A stretch of DNA of 20,228 bases from Nitrososphaerota archaeon (GCA_023266955.1 JAHFOH010000005.1:1-20228); one strand, 5' to 3'. Positions 1 through 7,355 are shown, counted from the first letter of the stretch. Numbers and translations are program-made. The notes: generated by a model from the letters alone, not told the origin.

Positions 1-11
1 AGAGGGATTGA

Positions 12-58
12 CCCCCCTCGTGTCTCTGTCTCTCTGTCCCTCTCCCTCCCCCTTCTCC
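12..58. other. Polypyrimidine low-complexity tract upstream of lhr
   Basis: In this 47-base stretch only four bases (20, 22, 28, 36) are purines; the rest is C and T, with repeated TCTC units and C-runs. It lies about 60 nt upstream of the lhr start, and no gene is visible before it. It could be a termination region of an upstream gene or an untranslated leader. Function is not known; the base bias is directly visible. Confidence 0.55.
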
Positions 59-117
59 AGAATAGGTTTTTAGGACCTTACACTTCACCATCCCAAAGGT
101 AAAGCCAGCGAAGCAAA

Positions 118-2991
118 GTGCAGAACTCACAAGACGTTTTTCAGAGGTTTTCCAAACCCCTCAGGAATCTCATTAAGGAAAGAGGCTTTCCTTCAGCTAC
201 CGAGCCGCAGATACAAGCGATACCTCCTATTCTCGAAGGCAAGAACGTTCTACTTATGGCTCCTACTGGAACAGGGAAGACAGAAGCAGCCTTCCTTCCG
301 ATACTCGAAGCCCTCAGCCGCATGGAGGAGAGACCAAGAGGCATCAAAGCACTCTACATCACTCCGCTAAGAGCTCTGAACCGCGACCTATTGGAAAGAC
401 TGGAATGGTGGTGCAAGAAACTTGACATTAGGCTCGGTGTCAGGCACGGAGACACGGAGGTCCGTGACAGGGGAAGACAGACCCTTGCACCGCCTGACGT
501 TCTGATAACCACGCCAGAGACACTACAAGCAATTCTTCCAGGTTCGATTCTCAGAAGACATCTGGCAGAAGTGAGATGGGTGATAATCGATGAGGTTCAT
601 GAACTGGTAGACGATAAGAGAGGTAGCCAAGTTTCAATAGCACTCGAGAGGCTTCATTACATAGTAGGCAAGGACTTCCAGGTCATAGGTCTCTCGGCGA
701 CGGTGGGAACACCAGACTTGGTTGGCCGGTTTCTTGTGGGAAATGATCGGCCATTTGAGATTATCAGAGTCCCAGTCGCACGGTCAATGGAGATTGAAAT
801 TTACTACCCTACTCCTAAGCCTGAAGACTACGAGCTTTCAGCAAAATTGTTCACCTATCCTGAAGTTGCCGCCAGACTACGCCTCCTTAGAGAGCTGGTC
901 GAGAGGAACAAGTCCACATTGATTTTCACAAACACGAGGACCGAAGCAGAAGTTCTGGCCAGCAGGTTCAGAGTATGGGACATCAATTTCCCCGTAGGGG
1001 TGCATCATGGATCATTATCAAAGCCCTCTCGAGTAGCCACTGAGAGACTACTCAAAGAAGGCGGACTGCTCGGCGTGATTTGCACGAGTTCCCTAGAGAT
1101 GGGCATTGACGTTGGACTCCTCGAACTGGTCGTTCAATATAATTCCCCAAGACAAGTGACCCGTCTAATTCAAAGAGTCGGTCGCAGTGGTCACAGAGTC
1201 GGCGGGACAGCAAAGGGAGTGATTATCACCCAAGACTCCGATGACACGCTGGAAGCTGCTGCAATAGCCCGTAGAGCCTTCGAGGAAGACCTCGAACCCG
1301 TCAAGATGCTTGAGAAGCCATATGACGCTCTAGTTCACCAGATAGCCGGATTACTCCTCCATAAGAACAGATGGTACGTCGATGAAGCCCTCTCCCTCAT
1401 TCGTAGGGCCTATCCCTACCGCGATTTGTCTGAGGAAGAGTTTCTTCGCGTGCTCGAGTATATGAGCTCAAGATATCCGAGGCTTGCCTGGCTCTCCAAA
1501 AGCGATGGATCCTTCACAAAGCCTCGAACATCCAAGAGCCTCTACGAGTACTATTTTGGAAATCTTTCCATGATTCCCGAAGAGAAACAGTATCTAGTTG
1601 TTCAAGAAGATCAGACCCCCGTAGGAGTCCTAGACGAGGCCTTCGTTGCCGAGAACGGAGAAGTTGGTGTAAAATTTGTAGAGGGAGGTTCTGTTTGGAA
1701 GATAACACAGGTTCTTGGAGACAAGATATACGTAAAACGGGAAGACGATCCAGCAGGAGCTATCCCCACATGGGTCGGTGAAGAAATACCGGTACCGTTC
1801 GAGATCGCGCAGGAAGTCGGACAGATCAGGAGAAGTGTAGAAGAAGGACTAAGGGATGGGGAAACAATCCAATCCATAGCCCAAAGACTAGCTGAAAACT
1901 ACCCGGTAGAGGTTGGAGCGATTCGGAGAGCGATATCCGAAATCGAGGAGCAGTTCAGAGCAGGTCTCCCTCTGCCCACGGACAAGCGCATAACTATCGA
2001 GCGTTGGGGAGAATCCCTGATAGTAAACTGCTGCTTTGGGCATCTCGTTAATAGGACTCTGGCCAGACTAATTGGTCACCTAGTCTCTGAGAAGCTAGGC
2101 ACTTCTATTGGTGTCCATCAGGACCCATACCGTGTCATTATCAAAGTCTCAGATGTTTCCGCATCTCAGTTGAAAGCGCTGCTGGCGGATCTCGCTCACC
2201 AAGAAATCAGGACTGCAACGGTGAACGCCATGATTAGAACCGGAATGTTCAAGAGAAGAATGTTGCACGTGGCTAAAAAATTCGGCGTCATCTCGAGGGA
2301 CGCAGATCTAAGCAGCGTGTCGCTGTCAGCGTTGATTGAAGCCTTACGGAATACAGCTGTCTACGACGAGGCGGTTAAGACCATGCTTACGGTTGACGTC
2401 GATCTTGAAGGAGCCCGAAAGGTACTCCAAGGCCTGGCATCAGGCGAAATCGAGGTGGCCATCGTATCGGACTCAGACCTTCTTACCCCACTCTCTCGAA
2501 TCGGGATGGAGGAAATCAGTAGAAGATCTGACATAGTTCCGCCAGAACGGCTAGAAAAGATTCTAGCGCAGTCGGTTAAAGCGAGAATTCTAGCTGAGGG
2601 GAAGACTCTTGTCTGCACCAAGTGTTGGGATTTTGTGGAGGCTACAACAATCAAGACCCTGCAGAAGCCGGTGATTTGTCCGAACTGCGGTTCACAGAAA
2701 TTAGGACTTCTCAACGAGTCAGAAGAGGTTACGAGGCTTCTTTGTGAGAGGATGCATGGCTCTGGGCCTGATGTTCCAAGAAGATTTCGAAGGCTATACA
2801 GGGAGGCTGTGAATTCATCTGAAATTTTCAGCAAATACGGTTTCGCAGGCGGTTTCGTCCTTGGCGCAAGAGCTCTGCAACTCTCAGAAGTCCAGAGCAT
2901 CTTAAACGCTGAGCCGAAGGTCTCAGAGAAGCTTGTGACTCTCATTATCGAGGCCGAAAAGAAGTCACTTAAGAGACGCTTCCTCCGTTAA
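118..2991 (+). CDS. lhr: Lhr-family superfamily 2 DNA/RNA helicase
   Basis: ATP-dependent 3'-5' helicase of the Lhr family, linked in archaea and bacteria to DNA repair and handling of stalled forks or RNA:DNA hybrids. Visible motifs: Q-motif region around residues 25-35, Walker A APTGTGKT (48-55), DEVH box (158-161), motif III SAT (193-195) and motif VI QRVGRSGHR (352-360). After the two RecA domains comes the long Lhr-specific C-terminal part, including a four-cysteine zinc-ribbon-like motif with CxxC pairs at C833/C836 and C854/C857. The 957-aa length fits archaeal Lhr proteins. The start is GTG at 118; the frame is closed by TAA at 100-102, leaving little room for another start. The gene converges with the SMC-complex operon, 129 nt away. 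An ICC-like phosphoesterase, a family often found beside lhr, lies about 5.6 kb downstream. I cannot assign the aLhr subclass by eye. Confidence 0.93.
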   Translation: MQNSQDVFQRFSKPLRNLIKERGFPSATEPQIQAIPPILEGKNVLLMAPTGTGKTEAAFLPILEALSRMEERPRGIKALYITPLRALNRDLLERLEWWCKKLDIRLGVRHGDTEVRDRGRQTLAPPDVLITTPETLQAILPGSILRRHLAEVRWVIIDEVHELVDDKRGSQVSIALERLHYIVGKDFQVIGLSATVGTPDLVGRFLVGNDRPFEIIRVPVARSMEIEIYYPTPKPEDYELSAKLFTYPEVAARLRLLRELVERNKSTLIFTNTRTEAEVLASRFRVWDINFPVGVHHGSLSKPSRVATERLLKEGGLLGVICTSSLEMGIDVGLLELVVQYNSPRQVTRLIQRVGRSGHRVGGTAKGVIITQDSDDTLEAAAIARRAFEEDLEPVKMLEKPYDALVHQIAGLLLHKNRWYVDEALSLIRRAYPYRDLSEEEFLRVLEYMSSRYPRLAWLSKSDGSFTKPRTSKSLYEYYFGNLSMIPEEKQYLVVQEDQTPVGVLDEAFVAENGEVGVKFVEGGSVWKITQVLGDKIYVKREDDPAGAIPTWVGEEIPVPFEIAQEVGQIRRSVEEGLRDGETIQSIAQRLAENYPVEVGAIRRAISEIEEQFRAGLPLPTDKRITIERWGESLIVNCCFGHLVNRTLARLIGHLVSEKLGTSIGVHQDPYRVIIKVSDVSASQLKALLADLAHQEIRTATVNAMIRTGMFKRRMLHVAKKFGVISRDADLSSVSLSALIEALRNTAVYDEAVKTMLTVDVDLEGARKVLQGLASGEIEVAIVSDSDLLTPLSRIGMEEISRRSDIVPPERLEKILAQSVKARILAEGKTLVCTKCWDFVEATTIKTLQKPVICPNCGSQKLGLLNESEEVTRLLCERMHGSGPDVPRRFRRLYREAVNSSEIFSKYGFAGGFVLGARALQLSEVQSILNAEPKVSEKLVTLIIEAEKKSLKRRFLR

Positions 2992-3120
2992 TGTTGAGCC
3001 GGGGAATACCGTGGTCATGGTGAACCCTTCCCTCGTTTATTCAGTCGCGTTGTGAAGCGGAATACTCGCTGGAACCAGCTGATGAACAGGCCCAGAAAAG
3101 CAGAGTGCTGAACTTGTCTC

Positions 3121-3681
3121 TCAGGAGGGCGTTCCAGCTAGGACCAAGCTGAGAAGTGTCCTTTCATCCACCTCGGCTTTGGTTCTCCAGCCTACGTAGA
3201 CTAAATCATCCTTGTCTTCGATGAGATATCCTCGACGAATGAATCGGTCAAGATTAAGTTCGACTTTCCACTTTGGAAACTTCTCCCTCAATAGCTGCTC
3301 CAGATCTTTACGAGGTATCTTTCCTTGCCTTGAAATTATGTAGGCTAAGCTTGCGGCCAATACGGAGAGGTCGTCGATCCTGAGCCCACTTGCCTCCACA
3401 TCCCTAGGTGAAGGTGGGTTCTTGAAGATGAGGAAAAATCTGGCTGACTCCAACTCTTCCTCTGAAGGCTCTGCTCTTTCCTCTCCTGTTTCGTGGACAA
3501 TCTTAACCTTGAGTCCGAGCTTATCCACTTCGCTGTTCATAATTTCGACGATTTTGATGAATTCCTTTCCCAACGTCTTCTTCAATTCCCAACCCTTGAC
3601 ACCAGGATACCTGTGCCTCTGAAAAGCTATCATTTGGAATCCCTTCGCGACTTTTCGGGAGACTTCAGCTTCCTCAGACAA
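3121..3681 (-). CDS. KITE/MAGE (Nse3)-like winged-helix subunit of an SMC complex
   Basis: Third gene of the SMC operon, starting (TTG) 3 nt after the kleisin TAA stop, with a GAGG motif 8 nt upstream. The 186-aa protein has the layout of tandem-winged-helix KITE proteins (ScpB, Nse1, Nse3/MAGE). Residues 11-62 recall the first MAGE winged helix, with a basic/helical segment and an FGLxL-like end at LGLKVKIV (55-62). A charged linker follows (about 65-78). Residues 80-165 recall the second winged helix, with helices DLSVLAASLAYIISRQGKI (104-122) and LNLDRFIRRGYLIE (142-155). The following YVGWRTKAEVDERTLLSLV segment (162-180) corresponds to the W-x-R-A-x-AE motif ending eukaryotic MAGE domains. 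Inferred role: bind the kleisin and help DNA loading. No database comparison was possible. An ordinary ScpB-type KITE is the main alternative; either way the fold class and operon fit an SMC accessory subunit. Confidence 0.72.
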   Translation of the reverse strand: MSEEAEVSRKVAKGFQMIAFQRHRYPGVKGWELKKTLGKEFIKIVEIMNSEVDKLGLKVKIVHETGEERAEPSEEELESARFFLIFKNPPSPRDVEASGLRIDDLSVLAASLAYIISRQGKIPRKDLEQLLREKFPKWKVELNLDRFIRRGYLIEDKDDLVYVGWRTKAEVDERTLLSLVLAGTPS

Positions 3682-3684
3682 TTA

Positions 3685-4485
3685 TTATTCCTCTACCACT
3701 TTTTTCCATTTTGACATTTCAAGGGGAATTGCCAAACTTTTTGGGAGCACCCCTTTAGGAGGGGGAATACGATCTTCATTCGGGATTAGGTAGATCTCAT
3801 CCTGAAGAGGTCTAGCTTCGACAGCTGCGTATCTTTCTGAGACCAGGAAGCTTGTGAGGTAAGCTCGACGTATGGTCTCTTCATACGACTCACGTGAGAT
3901 GAAATCCCAGTATTCCACTTTCCCTTCCTTCCCTGCTTTTGAGAGCAATTCACGCCAAAGCCCAAGAAGTAATGTGTTGAACTCCTCCTCAGTCATCAAC
4001 TGAAGACCAATTATCTCCTGCAGCGAAAGAGATCCAGGCTGTAGTCTGGGGACGGCAGGGAGCTTCTTCATTCTATCATAGAGCGGCGTCAGCTGATTCC
4101 AGTAGTCCATGGCCTCCCTGATCTTTCCAGGGGAAAGATTCTGCAAGTTCAATATCGGGTGCCAGCTATCAATGAAGAACGAGGCGAGATCTTCCGATGA
4201 TGTCATCCGAACCTTCAGCTCAATTAAGAGCGGATCAACATCAAGCAACGTAGCCTTTTTCCGTATCCACTCACTTTGCAGTCTGATGATGCTCGCGATT
4301 TGGCCTATAGCCTCTGCATCCAACAGGAGCTCTTCGAGTAGGCTCCAATTTGGCAGGTATCTCCGAAGTGTTTCAAGAGATCCTTTGACATCAACGTGGA
4401 AGGGGTCAAACCCTTGCTTCTGAACAGCCTTGCAGAGTTCAACAATGCGCAGCAGTTCTTCATAGCTCAACCCGTTCTTAGGCAA
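3685..4485 (-). CDS. Kleisin (ScpA/Nse4-like) subunit of an SMC complex
   Basis: Second gene of the operon; its TTG start overlaps the end of the SMC gene by 8 nt. A strong Shine-Dalgarno GAGGTGA (4498-4492 on the minus strand) sits 6 nt upstream, which fixes this start and supports translational coupling. The 266-aa protein has kleisin architecture. The N-terminal helical part (about 8-95) contains QKQGFDPFHVDV (22-33), closely matching the ScpA pattern LDPWNVDI, followed by helices of the kind that bind the SMC neck. A central linker (about 105-160) is less ordered. A C-terminal winged-helix region (about 163-237) includes TSFLVSERYAAVEARPLQDEIYL (211-233), matching the kleisin C-terminal pattern of a hydrophobic helix followed by a beta-hairpin that binds the ATPase cap. 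Inferred role: bridge the two SMC heads and recruit the KITE subunit. Similarity is weak by eye, but order, size and partners agree. Confidence 0.75.
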   Translation of the reverse strand: MPKNGLSYEELLRIVELCKAVQKQGFDPFHVDVKGSLETLRRYLPNWSLLEELLLDAEAIGQIASIIRLQSEWIRKKATLLDVDPLLIELKVRMTSSEDLASFFIDSWHPILNLQNLSPGKIREAMDYWNQLTPLYDRMKKLPAVPRLQPGSLSLQEIIGLQLMTEEEFNTLLLGLWRELLSKAGKEGKVEYWDFISRESYEETIRRAYLTSFLVSERYAAVEARPLQDEIYLIPNEDRIPPPKGVLPKSLAIPLEMSKWKKVVEE

Positions 4486-6493
4486 GCGATTTCACCTCAG
4501 ATCTCCCATAGGCGTTTTGAACGATGATGACATGAGCGGATGAATCGGCCAGGACCATCTGACTGGGAGTAATCACGATGTATTGGGAGCCCATTATTCC
4601 AGACACGTATGAGAAAATCATCTGGAAAACGGCTTCCCTGTTCTTCGGGTCTAAGTGAACGTCAAATTCGTCGACAGCTCTGAAAGGGGACACGACCATC
4701 TGCTGAAGCGAGAGAAGGAAAGCCATGACAGCCACACTTCTCTCGCCACCACTTTGAGTGTATGCGTCCAAAACACTTGGGGGTGTACCGCGGAATCCGA
4801 CCAGTAGTTCAAGACCCGCCGCTTCGATGTCTTCAGTATTAATGAGCTTTAGCGCACCGAGAGCATCAATTCTTGCGAGTATCTCTTGGTAAACAGGACT
4901 AATTTTTTCTATAAGCTCATGAACGGTCTGCATCCAAAGCTTGCGACGTTCTTGTAGCTCAGCTAGCGTTCTTGTTTTGTTTTCCGAAACTGTCGCGAGT
5001 TTAACTCGTAGATCCTCGTATGAAGAAGAATACGTCGTGTAAATCCTCTCAGCGTCTTCAGGTATTTCACCTAGAGTTTGAAGATGAAGCGAGATCATTC
5101 GGATCTCCTCGACAACTTCAGTTGGGCTCCTCTGACTCTCTATTCTTGGCTTAGACTTTTCAGCCTCCGGAGCAAGCTGAGCTAACTCTTGCTCCGAGTC
5201 CCGCGTACTCTTCTCGATCTCAGCGATCTCTTTGTCAAGATTCTTCTTCTTGAAATTAAGGATGCCTTCATTTACGCGAGAATTGACATATTTCTCATTG
5301 AGACTTTGGATTCTCTTTTCGTTCTGGGCTAGCTCTGCTTGGAGTTCAGTCGTCTCCTTCTCAAGATCAACTAGTTTCCTGCGCGCTTCATCGGCTCTTG
5401 TCGCCGAATCCTCGAGTGAATATCGAACTTCGGAAATCTTCTCCTCAAAATACTTCTTGGATGACTCGGCTGAAAGAGAAAGCGATCTATCCAAGGCGGT
5501 TAACACACCGAGGAGGAGAGTGCGAATCTCGTTGGAAAGTTTAATTCTTGTCTGAGCTTCAGCTTTCTCTCTCTCAAGTCTTATCAAAGAAAAATACAGC
5601 TTTCGGACTTCTGTGTTCAGGCTGTCGAGATTCTGGCTCGCCTCAATTGCAGAGGCTTTGGCCTTCTCGATCTGATCAAGTACATCCTTTAGAACTCTGT
5701 TTCGACTCTCAAGTCTCTCCCTCAGTGATTGTAGAATCTGTTCATACTTTATGACGTGAGACCAGACCAGCTCTCTTTCAAGGTAGGTCTTCTTATCCAG
5801 AAGGGTCTTCCTCTGAAGGTATTTCTCGTAGACGGCCTTCCAATATTCCCTCGTCTGCCCAGCGCTTTCAAGCAGTTGAACCAAGGAACTCTCCTCGCTT
5901 ATCGATCCCTTGAGATTCTGCTCGGCTTCAAGAATGCTCTCTCTGTAGCGTTGAAAGCCGATAGCTTCCTCCACCATCTTCAGCTTTTCACTAGGAGATG
6001 TTACGCTGAACTCCTCCACCATTCCTTGATGCATTATTATGAGCATGTTGTCCGGATTAAGGCCGAATTGTCTAAACAACCTGACGACCTCACTCTTGCT
6101 GATCTCCCTGTAGTCTGCCTCATACCAATAGGAGCCATCGGACTTCAGATATCTGGAGAGCATGAAAGTATCAGATCGGCTGAATGGAACAGGCCTCTTA
6201 CCGTCCTTGGGTTTGTTGTCGAAGATCAGGCTCACTCTCGCAATGTCCTTCCCACGTCTAATTAGGTCACTCAGTTTTCGAGACCTTTCCGTATACGCCT
6301 GCCCTAGCGCAACGGAAATTGCAAGAAGTAAGGAGGACTTTCCCGACCCGTTCGGACCAGCTATGACATTCAGCCCCTGCTTGAAGGGGATCCGACCATA
6401 TTCGTAGCTCATGAAGTTCTCTAGGATGATCTCCGTAATGACTGGTGCTGGCCTTCGAGCGTGAGTTTCAGCCAGCCGCTCCGTAGCTTCCAA
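4478..6493 (-). CDS. SMC5/6-like SMC ATPase, short-armed and apparently hinge-less
   Basis: ABC-type ATPase of the SMC/Rad50 class, expected to act on chromosomal DNA. N-terminal head: Walker A GPNGSGKS (46-53), an R-loop-like segment (about 105-130) and a Q-loop MHQGMVEEFS (154-163) followed by SEKLKMVEEAIG (168-179). C-terminal head: signature SGGERS (581-586), Walker B FRAVDEFD (604-611), D-loop LDPKNR (614-619) and ITPSQM (641-646). Three traits point to SMC5/SMC6 rather than canonical SMC or Rad50: TQSGGERSV, PFR-x-x-DEFDV, and ITP where other SMCs have a switch histidine (TH). Coiled coil occupies about 181-325 and 345-540. Between residues 213 and 474 glycine occurs only at 329 and 410, and there is no CxxC hook (the protein has no cysteine), so no SMC hinge or Rad50 zinc hook is recognisable. 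Length is 671 aa against roughly 1,000-1,200 for typical SMCs. The start is TTG at 6493; a closer ATG upstream is out of frame. Confidence 0.88.
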   Translation of the reverse strand: MEATERLAETHARRPAPVITEIILENFMSYEYGRIPFKQGLNVIAGPNGSGKSSLLLAISVALGQAYTERSRKLSDLIRRGKDIARVSLIFDNKPKDGKRPVPFSRSDTFMLSRYLKSDGSYWYEADYREISKSEVVRLFRQFGLNPDNMLIIMHQGMVEEFSVTSPSEKLKMVEEAIGFQRYRESILEAEQNLKGSISEESSLVQLLESAGQTREYWKAVYEKYLQRKTLLDKKTYLERELVWSHVIKYEQILQSLRERLESRNRVLKDVLDQIEKAKASAIEASQNLDSLNTEVRKLYFSLIRLEREKAEAQTRIKLSNEIRTLLLGVLTALDRSLSLSAESSKKYFEEKISEVRYSLEDSATRADEARRKLVDLEKETTELQAELAQNEKRIQSLNEKYVNSRVNEGILNFKKKNLDKEIAEIEKSTRDSEQELAQLAPEAEKSKPRIESQRSPTEVVEEIRMISLHLQTLGEIPEDAERIYTTYSSSYEDLRVKLATVSENKTRTLAELQERRKLWMQTVHELIEKISPVYQEILARIDALGALKLINTEDIEAAGLELLVGFRGTPPSVLDAYTQSGGERSVAVMAFLLSLQQMVVSPFRAVDEFDVHLDPKNREAVFQMIFSYVSGIMGSQYIVITPSQMVLADSSAHVIIVQNAYGRSEVKSLA
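4492..4498 (-). promoter_or_regulatory. Strong Shine-Dalgarno site for the kleisin gene
   Basis: Read on the minus strand the bases are GAGGTGA, complementary to the archaeal 16S rRNA 3' end, with 6 nt to the TTG start at 4485. The site lies inside the last codons of the SMC gene, supporting coupled translation of the two proteins and confirming the non-ATG start. Confidence 0.8.
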
Positions 6494-6507
6494 AGCGCAC
6501 GGCGCTT
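6493..6507. repeat. Perfect 6-bp inverted repeat at the SMC operon start
   Basis: The bases read AAGCGC-ACG-GCGCTT: two perfect 6-bp arms around a 3-base spacer. The repeat abuts and partly overlaps the TTG start codon of the SMC gene. With a TATA-like box at 6518-6528, transcription would begin close to this repeat. It could be an operator at the start site or a small hairpin at the mRNA 5' end. The repeat is directly visible; the role is inferred. Confidence 0.5.
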
Positions 6508-6517
6508 CATGCGAGCA

Positions 6518-6528
6518 ACTAATAAGCT
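6518..6528 (-). promoter_or_regulatory. TATA-like box for the SMC-kleisin-KITE operon
   Basis: The minus strand reads AGCTTATTAGT, an A/T-rich box centred about 30 nt upstream of the TTG start at 6493. This is the spacing of a leaderless archaeal promoter. No Shine-Dalgarno motif precedes that start, which agrees with leaderless initiation. Inferred by pattern only. Confidence 0.4.
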
Positions 6529-6641
6529 GGAGGCAGCATATTCCGTTGAGCGCACAGTCAAGCGGTGTACTTAGCAGGATTTTCTACTCGTGACTGGTGC
6601 AGGTTCGAACAATTCCCTTTAGAAGCCTTCGGGAAAAATAG

Positions 6642-6649
6642 TGATAAAT
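6642..6649 (+). promoter_or_regulatory. TATA-like box for the 227-aa hypothetical gene
   Basis: TGATAAAT, inside the longer A/T-rich run from 6633 to 6650, is centred about 26 nt before the ATG at 6672. No Shine-Dalgarno motif is seen, so a leaderless transcript is likely. This promoter and that of the SMC operon diverge from the same 178-bp intergenic region. Confidence 0.45.
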
Positions 6650-6671
6650 GCCCTGAATTTTCAGCCGGTCA

Positions 6672-7355
6672 ATGGTTCTAGCCGGAAAGATCTTCCTGAT
6701 CAGGGAGGAATCTGACTTAGAGACTATCGCTGTTAAGCTTCGCGACTACAAGACTTCTGAAACGGTCGAAGAAAACGGAAGGAAGTTTGAGCTAATCACG
6801 GCGGTTGATGATCTGAAGATGGGGCCTGATTACCTTCAGGGAACCTTTTCCCAGGACGACCTTATCATGATTTACCATCGAAGAGAAGTAATTCCCACTC
6901 CCAGAACAATGGTGGCTCCCTTTATTTTCAATAAGGTCGACGATCGGATACTGCTAAGTGTTCTCGAGAAGAAGCAGAAAGCGAACAATGTTGCAAATTC
7001 CCTGAGTAAGATCCTTTTCATTACAACAGGGCAGATAGTTGAGGCAAGGATAGCTCCTGAAAGGCTTAGAAAGTTTCACGAGGAGAATTTTGAGGATACA
7101 AAAATCATTTTCTTCGACGACGTGGATGTTCCGAACGTGGATAAGCTGTCGCTTTACGGATCAGGATTAGGAAACACTACGCTTTACGCCGACTACTTGA
7201 AACACGGGAAACTCTGGTACACCGTACTTAAGTCCAAGAAATACGGATACATAGTTGGAGTGACTAGAAACTGTGTCGTAACAGTTTTTTCACGGATAGA
7301 GGAGCCCGAGTTCGTCAGCTACATATCCAAGGAGATCTTTCCATTAATTGCCTAA
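6672..7355 (+). CDS. Hypothetical protein divergent from the SMC operon
   Basis: I do not recognise the family. The 227-aa protein is soluble and mixed alpha/beta, with no signal peptide or membrane helix. It alternates short strands with charged helices: MIYHRREVIPTPRTMVAPF (66-84) is beta-like and is followed by a helix around SVLEKKQKANNVANSL (96-111). A strand-rich second half contains a SLYGSGLGN turn (158-166) and ends in a strand pair (SKKYGYIVGVTRNCVVTVFS). The lone cysteine does not suggest a metal site, and no P-loop or nuclease motif is visible. ATG at 6672 follows a TATA-like box at leaderless spacing. Only 178 bp separate it from the divergently transcribed SMC gene, so co-regulation or shared function is possible but unproven. 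Base composition resembles the neighbours, giving no sign of transfer. Confidence 0.75.
   Translation: MVLAGKIFLIREESDLETIAVKLRDYKTSETVEENGRKFELITAVDDLKMGPDYLQGTFSQDDLIMIYHRREVIPTPRTMVAPFIFNKVDDRILLSVLEKKQKANNVANSLSKILFITTGQIVEARIAPERLRKFHEENFEDTKIIFFDDVDVPNVDKLSLYGSGLGNTTLYADYLKHGKLWYTVLKSKKYGYIVGVTRNCVVTVFSRIEEPEFVSYISKEIFPLIA

Noticed and set aside
2361..2945. 194-aa open frame antisense to lhr
   Set aside because: It is opposite a conserved part of Lhr, including the zinc-ribbon motif. Serine/arginine-rich composition is that of a shadow frame.
5756..6265. 169-aa open frame antisense to the SMC gene
   Set aside because: It lies wholly opposite the conserved SMC head and coil, with no promoter, ribosome site or recognisable domain.
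4478..6493. Rad50/SbcC identity for the SMC-like ATPase
   Set aside because: There is no zinc hook CxxC and no cysteine at all, the switch region is ITP as in SMC5/6, and the partners are kleisin- and KITE-like rather than Mre11.
6550..6625. tRNA-like fragment: AGTCAAGCGGT followed by GGTTCGAAC
   Set aside because: The T-loop-like bases are flanked by arms that do not pair (GCAGG against AATTC), no anticodon stem forms, and no acceptor stem is found. Treated as coincidence.
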